From: Peteryoungia desertarenae
GTDB taxonomy: Bacteria; Pseudomonadota; Alphaproteobacteria; Rhizobiales; Rhizobiaceae
DNA length: 64,000 nucleotides
Reading direction: 5' to 3'
Assembly (NCBI RefSeq): GCF_005860795.2
Contig: NZ_CP058350.1
Span: forward strand, 1,828,501 to 1,892,500
The translations under genes were made by a program, and so were the position numbers. How positions within the stretch are numbered: position 1 is the first letter of the stretch; the number at the start of each line of letters is the position of its first letter. The notes below the pieces were generated by a model. That model was not told the DNA's origin and searched no databases. It worked only from the letters and a program-made list of their open reading frames with translations. Below are positions 8,567-17,795 of this stretch, piece by piece.

Positions 8567-9748
8567 TCACGCCCTGCCGTGCAGGCGCAACACGTTTGCG
8601 GCAAAGATCACCGTGAAGATCACCATGACGAGACCGGTCGACACCGGACCGGCATCAATTCCGATCCAGTCCATGGTGAAGCCCGTCGCGCCCGAGCCGA
8701 ATGCGCTGCCGATTGCATAGGTCAGCGCATAGACCGCAGCACCGGACACCAGCAAGCCGCCCCTGAATCGTTCACCCAGCAAGGTGAGGGCGGCGGTGTA
8801 GAGCGAGAAGCTTGCAGCCCCAAGGATCGATATGGTGATCAGCAGGGCCACCTGCGATTCCATCAAGGGCAGCAGGAGGAAGGCAATGGCTGTCAGCAGC
8901 GCCCCATAGGCAGCGATAGCCGGTCGCGAAACCCGGTCCAGCAGCCAGCCGACAAAGGGCTGAGCCAGCGCCGTCGGCAGGGCGACCATGGTCACGACGA
9001 AGGCTGCAAAATTCTGGCTGTAGCCACGCTCGACGAAATAGAGCGGGATCATGGAAATCGCCGCGATATCCGAAAAGCCGAAGGCCAGCACCATCAGCGT
9101 GAGGATGGGCGCGAGCCTGACGAAGGTGAGGAGCCCTCCGGCTTCCGAGGCCTCCGGCTTGGTCTTGGCGTAGCGACCGAGCATGACCGAGGCGAAGGCG
9201 ACGAGCGCCACATAGGCAGCCGTCATGGCAAAGGCAAAACCATCCTCGATACCAACGAGCGGAATGGCGAGCGGCCCTGCGGCAAAGCCCGCGCACATGC
9301 CCGCACTGTAGATCCCCGAGACGCGTCCCCGAATGCGATCCGGACAGGCCGTATTCAGCCAGGCTTCGCTGACGGTGTAGATGATGCTGGTGCAGAACCC
9401 GAGTGCGAACCGCGCAACGAACCAGACCCAGAGCTGGTCGAACATAGAAAATGTTGTGAGTGCCAGCGAAACGCCAACCAGCGATGCAACAATCAGCCTG
9501 TCGCCGCGCACCATCGAAGTCAGCTTACCGATAAGAAGAGTGGAGGAGGCGAGTCCGAGTGCAAAGACCGAAGCATTGAGCCCGGCCACACTCGGCGAAA
9601 CGCCACGGCTCTCAAGGATCAGCGCGATCAGCGGATAGGTCAGCCCCTGCCCGACAGCAAAGCATGTCACGCCCATGACGACAACGGCAATTGCTGCCCA
9701 GTCGGGCGCAAAGTCAGATGCGATATCCGTGGTATGTGCCGTTTGCAT
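8567..9748 (-). CDS. MFS transporter
   Basis: 393 residues from MQTAHTT, chosen because GGAGG sits five bases upstream. About 12 hydrophobic helices are visible, with the MFS loop between TM2 and TM3 (LLIGKLTSMVRGDR) and a second basic loop after TM4 (DRIRGRVSGIYS). The repeated half in the second bundle (GWLLDRVSRPAIAAYG) is typical. It resembles the YcaD/YfcJ-type drug or metabolite exporters, but the substrate cannot be inferred. First gene of a pair with the YkgJ-like gene. Confidence 0.85.
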   Translation of the reverse strand: MQTAHTTDIASDFAPDWAAIAVVVMGVTCFAVGQGLTYPLIALILESRGVSPSVAGLNASVFALGLASSTLLIGKLTSMVRGDRLIVASLVGVSLALTTFSMFDQLWVWFVARFALGFCTSIIYTVSEAWLNTACPDRIRGRVSGIYSAGMCAGFAAGPLAIPLVGIEDGFAFAMTAAYVALVAFASVMLGRYAKTKPEASEAGGLLTFVRLAPILTLMVLAFGFSDIAAISMIPLYFVERGYSQNFAAFVVTMVALPTALAQPFVGWLLDRVSRPAIAAYGALLTAIAFLLLPLMESQVALLITISILGAASFSLYTAALTLLGERFRGGLLVSGAAVYALTYAIGSAFGSGATGFTMDWIGIDAGPVSTGLVMVIFTVIFAANVLRLHGRA

Positions 9749-9836
9749 GAGGCCTCCGAGGCGCATTCCAGCGCCCGACGATTGAAGGCCCGGTCTAGCG
9801 GCGGTGCCTGGGGAAGTCCAGAGAGGGCGTCACGTC

Positions 9837-10382
9837 TCAGAGGGTCTCCAGTGTCTCGCGTATGGTTGCCACCGGCAAGAATAGACGGAGTGGGTTCGAC
9901 GGCAGCGCCTCGAAACCGTAACGCAGGTAGAGGGTCTTTCGACGGGCTACATGATCTCGATTGCCGTCATCCAGCACGTCCAGAATGACCACTGCAATAC
10001 CGATCCGCTCGGCTGCCTGCACGATCCGCAGCAAGGCGTCGGCGAGCAGATCGCCGCCATAGCCTTGTCCGGCATATCGCTGGTCTACACCGATCATGGA
10101 AATGAAGGCGGCAGGGATCGCGCCGTGGGATGGGCGGGTCCGGGCGTAGCGAGATGGTAGCTCCGTGAAATCGACAGAATGGGCATTGAGGGCATAGAAG
10201 CCGATCACATCGCCGTTCTCAAAGGTCATCACGTAGACGCGGGCATTGCCGGCCTTGGCCAGCTTGTTCGCGGTCTTGCGGAAATAGTTGTCGACCGTTT
10301 CGACGCCGCAGGAGAACTTGTCCCGATCATGGCGCTCGGGATCGAGCAACTCGATGATGACCGAGTCCCCCTCGTGCTTCAT
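9837..10382 (-). CDS. GNAT acetyltransferase toxin (TacT-like)
   Basis: 181 residues. A GNAT fold with the N-terminal FSCGVETVDNYF motif typical of TacT/AtaT-type toxins and the acetyl-CoA loop DQRYAGQGYGGDLLADAL. Toxins of this group acetylate the amino group of charged tRNAs and stop translation. The start ATG overlaps the stop of the DUF1778 antitoxin by 4 bases. It ends in a hydrophobic LFLPVATIRETLETL segment. The toxin role is inferred from family and partner; it has not been shown for this protein. Confidence 0.85.
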   Translation of the reverse strand: MKHEGDSVIIELLDPERHDRDKFSCGVETVDNYFRKTANKLAKAGNARVYVMTFENGDVIGFYALNAHSVDFTELPSRYARTRPSHGAIPAAFISMIGVDQRYAGQGYGGDLLADALLRIVQAAERIGIAVVILDVLDDGNRDHVARRKTLYLRYGFEALPSNPLRLFLPVATIRETLETL

Positions 10383-10687
10383 CTGCTGATGACGCGCGAT
10401 TTGTGGCTGGCGAAGGCTTCTCGCAAGGCGTCGGTCGGGGGGCGCGGGTTATCGAGTGCGTCGAAGAAGGCTTTGTGATCGATCGGTTGCAGAAGCGTCC
10501 GTTCATGGGCTTCGATGGTCGCGAGCGCCGAAGCATAGGCTGCGTTCATCGCAAAAGCCGTTTCATCGACACCGCTGATCGCAGCGGCGCGCTGGATCGC
10601 CTGTTTCACATGCGGCTTGGTGCGAAAGTGCATCCGCTCCGTCGCACGATCGTCCTTGGTTTGGCGGATGTCCTTGGCTGTGCTCAT
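10379..10687 (-). CDS. DUF1778 (TacA-type) antitoxin
   Basis: 102 residues from MSTAKDIRQTK. An N-terminal ribbon-helix-helix region (ERMHFRTKPHVKQAIQRAA) gives DNA binding, and the C-terminal part (AFFDALDNPRPPTDALREAF) is the conserved region that wraps the GNAT toxin. It is cotranscribed with the toxin and should neutralise it and repress the pair. A perfect palindrome 29 bases before its start codon is the likely operator. Confidence 0.87.
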   Translation of the reverse strand: MSTAKDIRQTKDDRATERMHFRTKPHVKQAIQRAAAISGVDETAFAMNAAYASALATIEAHERTLLQPIDHKAFFDALDNPRPPTDALREAFASHKSRVISR

Positions 10688-10715
10688 GATGGCGGCCCTC
10701 ACGTTTCGCCACAAC

Positions 10716-10736
10716 TGTACGCCATTTTGGCGTACA
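10716..10736. promoter_or_regulatory. Palindromic operator of the DUF1778/GNAT toxin-antitoxin pair
   Basis: TGTACGCCA-TTT-TGGCGTACA: perfect 9-bp arms with a 3-base spacer, located between dxs and the antitoxin start. Ribbon-helix-helix antitoxins usually bind such sites at their own promoter. Binding is inferred. Confidence 0.78.
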
Positions 10737-10761
10737 TTTCAATCAAGCCTCCTGACGAGCC

Positions 10762-12708
10762 TCAACCCGCAGCATTCACCCCGGTCCGGCCCTCGCCAAG
10801 AGCTGCAAAAACCGTCTTCATGATGCCGGCAGCATCAAGGCCAGCCTTGGCATACATGGTCTCCGGCTTGGCCTGATCCATCCAGCAATCGGGAAGCACG
10901 AGCGAGCGCACCTTGAGCCCGCCGTCGAGCAGGCCTTCATTGACCAGCATATGCATGACCTGACTGCCGAAGCCACCAACTGCACCTTCTTCGATGGTGA
11001 CAAGAACGGCATGGTGGCGCACCAGCTGGCGGATCAGGTCGTGATCCAGCGGCTTGGCAAAGCGCGCATCCGCAACAGTCGTGGAGAGGCCGGCAGCATC
11101 GAGATCCTCGGCGGCCAGAAGACACTCGGCAAGACGCGTGCCGAAGGACAGGAGAGCAACCTTGCTGCCTTCCTTGACAATGCGGCCCTTGCCGATCTCC
11201 AGGATTTCGCCGCGCTCCGGCATGGGAATGCCAACACCCTCGCCACGCGGATATCGGAAGGAAATCGGGCCCTCGTCATAAGCGGCTGCTGTGCGCACCA
11301 TATGCTTCAGTTCCGCCTCGTCTGCCGCCGCCATCACCACAAAGCCCGGCAGGGACGATAGAAAGCCGATATCGAACGAGCCGGCATGGGTCGGGCCATC
11401 TGCACCGACGAAGCCTGCACGATCGATCGGGAAACGCACCGGCAACCCCTGGATCGCCACGTCATGCACAACCTGGTCGTAGCCGCGCTGCAGGAAGGTG
11501 GAGTAGAGTGCGCAAAACGGCTTGTAGCCCTGAGAGGCAAGGCCAGCGGCAAACGTCACCGCATGCTGCTCGGCAATGCCAACATCATAGGTGCGCTTGG
11601 GAAAAACGCTCTGCAGCTTGTCGAGACCGGTGCCGGAGGGCATGGCAGCGGTAATCCCGACGATCTTCTCGTCAAACCGGGCTTCCTGCACCAGTGCTTC
11701 GCCAAAAACTGAGGTGTAGCTCGGCGCATTCGGCTTGGCCTTGGCCTGCGTGCCGGTAATGACATCGAACTTGTTGACGCCGTGATACTTGTCGGCGGCT
11801 GCTTCCGCCGGCGGATATCCCTTGCCCTTCTGGGTTACCACATGGATGAGAACGGGGCCCTTGGCATTGTCGCGCACATTGCGCAGCACCGGCAGCAGGT
11901 GCTCGAAGGAATGTCCGTCAATCGGGCCAATGTGATAGAAGCCGAGCTCCTCGAACATGGTGCCGCCCGTCACATAGCCGCGCGCATGCTCGACCGCGCG
12001 GGTAATCGCCCGGTCGACGGTCTTGCCAAGATAGGCCGTCAGCTTCTTGCCGAAGTCGCGGAAACCCATATAGGTGCGACCGGAGGCCAACCGCGCCAGA
12101 TAGGCGCTCATCGCACCCGTCGGCGGCGCAATCGACATGTCGTTGTCGTTGAGGATGACGATCAGCCTTGCATCGAGTGCCCCGGCATTGTTCAGCGCCT
12201 CATAGGCCATGCCCGCACTCATCGCGCCATCACCGATCACCGCAATCACCTTGCGGTCCGTTTGCGACAACTCGGCGGCAATGGCCATGCCGAGACCGGC
12301 AGAAATGGAGGTCGAGGAATGGGCGGCGCCAAAGGGATCGTATTCGCTTTCCGCCCGCTTGGTAAAACCGGAAAGCCCGTCTTCCTGGCGCAGCGTGCGG
12401 ATGCGGTCGCGTCGTCCGGTCAGAATCTTGTGCGGATAGCACTGGTGCCCGACATCGAAGATCAACCGATCGTCCGGCGTGTTGAAGACCTTGTGGATCG
12501 CAATCGTCAGTTCAACAACACCGAGACCGGCGCCCAGGTGACCACCCGTCTTCGACACCGCGTCGATCATCTCGTCCCGTACTTCACGGGCCAATTGCGG
12601 CAAGTCGCGGTCTTCGATGGATTTCAGATCAGCAGGAAACTTGACCTTGTCCAGGATCGGCGTATCGGGCAGGGATGTCACGGGGCTATTGCCTCTTCCT
12701 ATCGTCAT
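10762..12708 (-). CDS. dxs: 1-deoxy-D-xylulose-5-phosphate synthase
   Basis: 648 residues. First step of the MEP isoprenoid pathway: pyruvate plus glyceraldehyde 3-phosphate to DXP, with thiamine diphosphate. Visible motifs: [18 protein letters not shown], the ThDP motif [28 protein letters not shown] with the catalytic Glu, and the transketolase C-domain ([17 protein letters not shown]). The ATG at 12708 has no clear ribosome site. A GTG at 12681 (VTSLPDTP) preceded by AGGAAGAGG is an alternative start. ispH of the same pathway is at 56.8 kb. The gene is separated from xseB and tlyA, its usual rhizobial neighbours as I recall them. Confidence 0.96.
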   Translation of the reverse strand: MTIGRGNSPVTSLPDTPILDKVKFPADLKSIEDRDLPQLAREVRDEMIDAVSKTGGHLGAGLGVVELTIAIHKVFNTPDDRLIFDVGHQCYPHKILTGRRDRIRTLRQEDGLSGFTKRAESEYDPFGAAHSSTSISAGLGMAIAAELSQTDRKVIAVIGDGAMSAGMAYEALNNAGALDARLIVILNDNDMSIAPPTGAMSAYLARLASGRTYMGFRDFGKKLTAYLGKTVDRAITRAVEHARGYVTGGTMFEELGFYHIGPIDGHSFEHLLPVLRNVRDNAKGPVLIHVVTQKGKGYPPAEAAADKYHGVNKFDVITGTQAKAKPNAPSYTSVFGEALVQEARFDEKIVGITAAMPSGTGLDKLQSVFPKRTYDVGIAEQHAVTFAAGLASQGYKPFCALYSTFLQRGYDQVVHDVAIQGLPVRFPIDRAGFVGADGPTHAGSFDIGFLSSLPGFVVMAAADEAELKHMVRTAAAYDEGPISFRYPRGEGVGIPMPERGEILEIGKGRIVKEGSKVALLSFGTRLAECLLAAEDLDAAGLSTTVADARFAKPLDHDLIRQLVRHHAVLVTIEEGAVGGFGSQVMHMLVNEGLLDGGLKVRSLVLPDCWMDQAKPETMYAKAGLDAAGIMKTVFAALGEGRTGVNAAG

Positions 12709-12782
12709 TGGGTGCGCGATATCACCCTTGAGCGATCAGGGCAATTCAGCAGCACCAACCGCTTATATAGACGCCATCGGGC

Positions 12783-13700
12783 CTAGGGCAAAGGGATGAA
12801 TTCCTCTTCGTCCCCCGGAACAATGTCAAAACGACCCGTTCTCCACTCTTCCTTGGCCTGTTCGATGCGCTCTTTCGACGACGAAACAAAATTCCACCAG
12901 ATATGTTTCTTCGAACCCATGGCCGCGCCACCGAAGAGCATCACATGACAGCCCTGTGCGCCTCCGATGAGGGTGATCTCGTCACCGGGTCTGAAGACAA
13001 GCAGCTGATCGGCAGCGAAACGATCACCAGCAATCTCGATCTCACCCGACAGCACATAAAGCGCCCGCTCTTCCTGGCCGGCATCAAACGGAAAGCGCGC
13101 GCCGGGGGCAAGCGTCAGGTCGACATAGAGCGTTTCGGAAAATGTCTTGACCGGCGAGCGAAGCCCGCCCATTGCGCCGATCACCAGACGACCCGAAGCC
13201 CCGCCGCTGTCGAAGACAGGCAGTTCCGCCTTGCTGGTATGGGCAAAGGCGGGATCAATCTCCTCCATCTGGTCCGGCAGGGCTATCCATGTCTGCAGGC
13301 CCGACATCGACAGCGGATGCCCTCTGAGATTCTCCGGCGTCCGTTCCGAATGCACGATGCCGCGTCCGGCGGTCATCAGGTTGATATCGCCAGGCGCGAT
13401 CACAAGCTCGGTGCCAAGGCTGTCGCGGTGCTTGATCTCCCCGTCGAACAGATAGGTGACAGTGGAGAGGCCGATATGCGGATGCGGGCGCACATCCATC
13501 GCTTCGCCGGCTTTAAGGACTGCCGGTCCCATCCGGTCGAAGAAGATGAACGGCCCGACGAGCCGCCTCCTGGAGGAGGGCAGGGCCCGCCGCACCGAAA
13601 AACCGCCGATATCGCTGGAGCGCGGGATGATCAGATGCTCGATGGCTTCGCAGGCCAGAGCATTACCGGGAACGGGGTCGGTGCCGGGAAAGAAGGACAT
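12783..13700 (-). CDS. Pirin family protein
   Basis: 305 residues from MSFFPGTDPV, with AGGAGA upstream. Bicupin: the N-terminal cupin carries the metal ligands in RPHPHIGLSTVTYLFDGE and the His/Glu pair in GIVHSERTPEN. The C-terminal cupin (ALYVLSGEIEI) is followed by the conserved FVSSSKERIEQAKEEW tail. Pirins bind Fe and some act as quercetinases or redox-sensing cofactors; the role here is unassigned. It sits alone between dxs and the TRAP operon. Confidence 0.9.
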   Translation of the reverse strand: MSFFPGTDPVPGNALACEAIEHLIIPRSSDIGGFSVRRALPSSRRRLVGPFIFFDRMGPAVLKAGEAMDVRPHPHIGLSTVTYLFDGEIKHRDSLGTELVIAPGDINLMTAGRGIVHSERTPENLRGHPLSMSGLQTWIALPDQMEEIDPAFAHTSKAELPVFDSGGASGRLVIGAMGGLRSPVKTFSETLYVDLTLAPGARFPFDAGQEERALYVLSGEIEIAGDRFAADQLLVFRPGDEITLIGGAQGCHVMLFGGAAMGSKKHIWWNFVSSSKERIEQAKEEWRTGRFDIVPGDEEEFIPLP

Positions 13701-13790
13701 GGCATGGCTCTCCTGTCTTGATGCACCAGTCCTAGCACGGGTCTGTTGCGACTGCAGCAGCACGCCGATGGACGCAGTGTTTCCATACCA

Positions 13791-14180
13791 TCATTGTTCC
13801 GTGTCTTGATTGGACGTCGGTCCGTCACAAGGCCATAGCACACTGTCAGACCCGGCCTCACGTCCAAGCGGCAGGCAGCCGCCCTCATGGCAAAGCGTCC
13901 AGCCGCCGCCGGTCGCGCCCGAAGCCGCAAGCCGGAGTTCCGGTATGGCAGCTCCTCGCGGCTTCCAGCGCCACCAGCCATCGTCCAGCACGGCACCTTC
14001 GCCGGGCTCCATCCCGGCACCGGACCCCTTGATATAGGCGGTCTTCAGTTCAAGGCCGGCCGGGGTCACGCTCCAGTCCTCCCGCCATTCGACCTTCTCG
14101 ACGGAATGTGTCCAGGACAGCGAAAAGCTCATCACCGGCACCAGCAATGTCTTGCTAAGAACGGTGATGCAGAGGCTCAT
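13791..14180 (-). CDS. DUF1850 domain-containing protein linked to the TRAP transporter
   Basis: 129 residues. An N-terminal hydrophobic stretch (LSKTLLVPVMSFSLSWTHSVEK) may be a signal or anchor, followed by a beta-rich domain with conserved FSLSWTHSVEK and a cysteine pair (TLCHEGGCL). DUF1850 proteins are usually encoded beside TAXI-type TRAP permeases, and this one overlaps the permease gene by 4 bases. The function is unknown; a transport-accessory role follows from context. Confidence 0.8.
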   Translation of the reverse strand: MSLCITVLSKTLLVPVMSFSLSWTHSVEKVEWREDWSVTPAGLELKTAYIKGSGAGMEPGEGAVLDDGWWRWKPRGAAIPELRLAASGATGGGWTLCHEGGCLPLGREAGSDSVLWPCDGPTSNQDTEQ

Positions 14181-16300
14181 GCCGGTTCCACCGGTGGGGA
14201 GGAAGCCGTCTCACGCGCCTTGGTCTTGCCGGGATACTTCCAGGCCAGAAATGCAAACAGCAGAACAAGTGCCCCGCCAATCTCGTCCGTGATGGGCAAC
14301 GCTGCGACCAGGAAGAACGCCGCTGTCGCCGCGAGAAGCCTGTGCAGCATCGGCAGCGGCCCGTTGAGATACCCGATCACGGCGATGCCCCAGAGCCCGA
14401 TCGCTGTGACGGTCTTGATCAGGATATAGGCGACCGCCAGGGGATAGCCGATGCTTTCAGCCAGCGGTCCGCCATCCTGCAGCATCAGGGCCGGCGTATA
14501 GACGGCCATGAAGGGTATGACAAAGCCGGCAGCCGCGATCTTGATCGCCTGCATCGAGATCTTCAGACCCGATTCCTTGGCAATCGGGGCAGCGGCAAAG
14601 CAGGCAAGGGCGACAGGCGGCGTGAGATCGGCCAGAATGCCGAAATAGAAGACGAACATGTGGCTGACGATCAGCGGCACGCCGAGTTCCAGCAAGGCAG
14701 GACCCGCAATCGAGGAGGTGATGATGTAGTTTGGAATGGTGGGAATACCCATGCCGAGCACGATACAGGTCAGCATGGTGAGCACCAGCGACAGGAACAG
14801 GCTGTGTTGCCCGACAGCGACCACGAACTGACCGAAGGTATTGGCAGCTCCTGTCAGTGTCATCGTACCGACAATGATCCCAACGATTGCGCAGGCCACA
14901 CCAACGGGCAGGGCGGTCTTGGCACCGTCCGCAAGGCTGTCGACGCTGAGCTTCAATGCCTCGCGACCGCCCTTGACGAAAAAGTTCCACGCGATCAGCA
15001 CGACAATGGCAATCAGGACCGACTTGAAGCCATACTGGAAGAAGGAGGCGCCTGCGATGCCGAGCCCGATCCAGAAGATCGTCCGGATCACGGTGTTGGA
15101 AAGGCCGATGGCAACCGAGCTGCCGAGAACGAGCAGCATGGTGAGCCCAAGTCCTGCCGTCCCGGCAAACAGCGGTGTGTAGCCGGAAAACAACAGCCAG
15201 ACGAGGGCAGCAAGTGGCAGCAGCAGATACCATTGTTTCGTAATGGCTTGCAGCGGCGAGGGCAGGTCCTTCGGGTCAAGCCCGACCAGCCCGCGCTTGC
15301 CCGCTTCCAGATGCACCATCCAGAAGGCCGAGGCGAAATAGAGGATCGCCGGAATGAGGGCTGCCTTGACGATCTCGGCATATTCGACTCCCAGTGTCTC
15401 GGCCATGATGAAGGCAACGGCACCCATGACCGGCGGCATGATCTGCCCGCCCATGGAAGACGTGGCCTCGACGCCGCCAGCAAAGGCGGGGCGATAGCCG
15501 AAGCGCTTCATCAGCGGAATGGTGAACTGGCCCGTGGTCACCACATTGGCCACGCCCGAACCCGAGATCGTGCCCATGAAACCGGAGGAAATGACCGAGA
15601 CCTTGGCGGCCCCACCTCGCTTATACCCGACAAGACCGAGTGACACGTCGGTGAAGAGCTTGATCATCCCCGCCCGTTCGAGAAATGACCCGAACAGGAT
15701 GAACAGGAAAATGAAGGACGACGAAACGAAGATCGGAACGCCATAAATGCCCTCCGTGCCATAGGCCATGTGGTCGATGACCTGGGCGAAATCATAGCCC
15801 CGGTGATTGAGTGGCGAGGGCAGATACTGCCCGAACAGGCAGTATGCGAGGAAAATACCGGAGATGATCGGCAGCGCCGGACCAATGATCATCCAGGCAG
15901 CGATAAAGATTGTACCGATTGCAATGACGCCGAACACCACGTCGCGGGTCATCAGATCGCCGGCGCGAAAAAGCAGAGGCTCGTATTCGATGTACTGGTA
16001 AAAGGCGACAGCCACAGCGAGGCCTGCGAGCCCCCAGGCCATGGCTTTGTAGATGGCACCCTTACGCAGGTTCGCAGCCACAAGCGGAAAGCCGAGAAGC
16101 AACAGAAAACCCACATGGAATGATCGGACCAGCTGACTTGGCATGTCGATGAGATGGGCAGCCGTTGCGATCTGAAACAGTGAGAAAGCAATCGCGATCC
16201 CGTAAAGCAGATGACCTTCCGCGGTCTTCGGAAAATGCCGCTCATGGTCGTCCGGCGGCACGATCACATGGGTAGGGGTGGCGACAGTCTCGGCGCTCAT
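14177..16300 (-). CDS. TRAP transporter fused permease (TAXI type, 4TM plus 12TM)
   Basis: 707 residues, the length of fused DctQ-DctM-like permeases. About 16-18 hydrophobic helices. Conserved DctM blocks are visible: SGSGVANVVTTGQFTIPLMK, SSMGGQIMPPVMGAVAFIMA and LGMGIPTIPNYIITSSIAGP. It should import an organic acid or amino acid using the cation gradient together with the upstream binding protein. Order in the operon: binding protein, permease, DUF1850. Substrate unknown; TAXI systems often take glutamate or 2-oxoglutarate-like acids. Confidence 0.93.
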   Translation of the reverse strand: MSAETVATPTHVIVPPDDHERHFPKTAEGHLLYGIAIAFSLFQIATAAHLIDMPSQLVRSFHVGFLLLLGFPLVAANLRKGAIYKAMAWGLAGLAVAVAFYQYIEYEPLLFRAGDLMTRDVVFGVIAIGTIFIAAWMIIGPALPIISGIFLAYCLFGQYLPSPLNHRGYDFAQVIDHMAYGTEGIYGVPIFVSSSFIFLFILFGSFLERAGMIKLFTDVSLGLVGYKRGGAAKVSVISSGFMGTISGSGVANVVTTGQFTIPLMKRFGYRPAFAGGVEATSSMGGQIMPPVMGAVAFIMAETLGVEYAEIVKAALIPAILYFASAFWMVHLEAGKRGLVGLDPKDLPSPLQAITKQWYLLLPLAALVWLLFSGYTPLFAGTAGLGLTMLLVLGSSVAIGLSNTVIRTIFWIGLGIAGASFFQYGFKSVLIAIVVLIAWNFFVKGGREALKLSVDSLADGAKTALPVGVACAIVGIIVGTMTLTGAANTFGQFVVAVGQHSLFLSLVLTMLTCIVLGMGIPTIPNYIITSSIAGPALLELGVPLIVSHMFVFYFGILADLTPPVALACFAAAPIAKESGLKISMQAIKIAAAGFVIPFMAVYTPALMLQDGGPLAESIGYPLAVAYILIKTVTAIGLWGIAVIGYLNGPLPMLHRLLAATAAFFLVAALPITDEIGGALVLLFAFLAWKYPGKTKARETASSPPVEPA

Positions 16301-16340
16301 CAGGTCATCCGTTCAGCTAGCATGCGACAAAACCGAAACC

Positions 16341-16364
16341 CCGGCAGACTGTGACAGTCGCCGG
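16341..16364 (-). terminator. Intercistronic hairpin between TRAP binding protein and permease
   Basis: CCGGC-(A)-GACTG-TGA-CAGTC-GCCGG: a 10-bp stem with one bulge and a 3-base loop. On the minus strand it is followed by GGGTTTCGGTTTTG. Probably a partial terminator or mRNA-stabilising structure that lets the binding protein exceed the permease. Confidence 0.45.
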
Positions 16365-16400
16365 AGTCTCTGTTGTTGGGTCAAAGGGTGAGGCGAGGCC

Positions 16401-17357
16401 TCACAGCATGCCCTTTTCCTTGTAGTAGCGCTCGGCGCCCGGATGGAGCGGGATCGGCATGCCCTTGGTCGCTTCCTCCAGCTTGATTGCATTCGCCGCC
16501 TGATGTGCAGCGACCATGTCAGGCAGGTTTTCGAAGAGCTGCTTGGTCATCTCATAGGCGAGATCATCCGAAACGTCGGAATGCGTCACCAGGAAGTTGA
16601 CGACGGCAACCGTCGAGACATCCTCCGTCTGGCCTTCATAGGTGCCGGCCGGAATGGTTGCCGCCACATAAGGGGCACCAAGCGTCGTCGCGATGCTCTC
16701 CGGCACGGCGACAACGGTGATCGGCACGGAGGTCGAAAGGTCCTTCAGCGATGCTACACCAAGACCAGCCGACTGCAGAGTGGCGTCCAGCTGACGGTTC
16801 TTGATCAGCTCGACGGATTCGGCAAAGGGCAGATATTCGGTCTTGCCGAGATCGTCATAGCTCATGCCGGCAGCCGTCAGGATTGCCCGCGCGTTGAGCT
16901 CGGTTCCGGATTTTGCCGCACCGACCGAAAGGCTCTTGCCCTTCAATCCGTCGAGCGTGGTGATGCCCGAGTCCTTCGAGGCCACGATCTGGATATAGTT
17001 CGGATAGACGGCGGCTATCCCGCGCAGCTTGTCGAGCGGCGTCTTGAAGCCAGCCTCTTCATTGCCCTCCGCCGCGAGCTTGACGCTGTCACCCAGCGCA
17101 AAGCCGATCTCACCCTTGCCCTGCTGCAGGAGATTGAGGTTTTCGACGGAAGCCTTGGTCGCCTGCACCTGTGTGCGGACACCCGGGATCTTTTCGCCAT
17201 AGATCTTCGAAAGGGCAACGCCCAGCGGATAGTAGACGCCGGATGTACCGCCAGTCAGAACATTGATGAACTGCTCGGCCTTCGCCGTAGTGATGCCAAA
17301 GGCGACGGATGCTGCCATGACACCGGCAAAAAGGGCGCTACGTCTTGATAACTGCAT
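16401..17357 (-). CDS. TAXI family TRAP transporter solute-binding protein
   Basis: 318 residues from MQLSRRSALFAG, with GGGAGGAC just upstream. A twin-Arg-like/Sec signal peptide ends near TTAKA|EQF. The mature protein has the TAXI hallmark LTGGTSGVYYPLGVALSKIY, then KASVENLNLLQQGKGEIGFA and VGAAKSGTELNAR, and ends in HPGAERYYKEKGML. The frame stays open far upstream, but that stretch is antisense to terC and has no signal peptide logic, so the short start is used. It delivers substrate to the permease encoded 100 bases downstream. Confidence 0.94.
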   Translation of the reverse strand: MQLSRRSALFAGVMAASVAFGITTAKAEQFINVLTGGTSGVYYPLGVALSKIYGEKIPGVRTQVQATKASVENLNLLQQGKGEIGFALGDSVKLAAEGNEEAGFKTPLDKLRGIAAVYPNYIQIVASKDSGITTLDGLKGKSLSVGAAKSGTELNARAILTAAGMSYDDLGKTEYLPFAESVELIKNRQLDATLQSAGLGVASLKDLSTSVPITVVAVPESIATTLGAPYVAATIPAGTYEGQTEDVSTVAVVNFLVTHSDVSDDLAYEMTKQLFENLPDMVAAHQAANAIKLEEATKGMPIPLHPGAERYYKEKGML

Positions 17358-17795
17358 GATTGTCCTCCCAAACAACATTCGCAATGGCGCCATCATGGTG
17401 AGGCAAGCAGGGGGCGTCAACCGCTGAATCTTGCCTCGCCACAGGCTGTGCGCGTTCAACGGCCCGTCAGGAGCCTGACCCTTGAGCGGAATATGAAGCC
17501 CCGTCTTCACCCCGCATCGCCATTTTTGTGCATATCCCTCCGTTTGGCGGGCCGTAGTGGTATGGGAATATGCCGCACTCGGGAGAGCGAGACGCCAACC
17601 TTTCTTTTTGCGGCCTCCTTGTGGATTTCCGGCGAAGCGATTATCTGTGCGGCGCGGACCGGGCCCCTCTGACGACGGATCTCCCTCGTGATGTCGGACC
17701 GCATCGAGTTGGCTCGATGCTATGCCCGGACGTGCCTTGCCAAAAGGATTGCGTTTGCACAGCCACGAGTCTGGTCCTGCAAACGAGGTCTGATC
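17358..17795. other. 438-base intergenic region between the TRAP operon and terC
   Basis: Divergent promoter region. The TRAP side has the binding-protein ribosome site. The terC side has a structured element at 17543-17610 (separate entry), possibly preceded by CATATC at 17531-17536 as a -10. I see no coding region supported by a ribosome site here. Confidence 0.5.
17543..17610 (+). promoter_or_regulatory. Structured 5' leader of terC, possible metal-sensing element
   Basis: The outer stem TTGGCG (17544-17549) / CGCCAA (17593-17598) encloses a hairpin (GTGGTAT-GGGA-ATATGCCGC) and a small CTCG/CGAG hairpin, and it is followed by TTTCTTTTT. It lies about 190 bases before the terC start. TerC/Alx genes are often controlled by the yybP-ykoY Mn2+ riboswitch. 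The GUAG next to the 5' strand and GCGAGA next to the 3' strand loosely recall its two docking loops, but the conserved GGGGAGUAG is not intact. Identity is uncertain; it could also be a terminator or attenuator. Confidence 0.38.

Noticed and set aside
14342..15643. 433-residue open frame antisense to the TRAP permease
   Set aside because: Highly charged shadow of a hydrophobic coding region, with no ribosome site or known motif.
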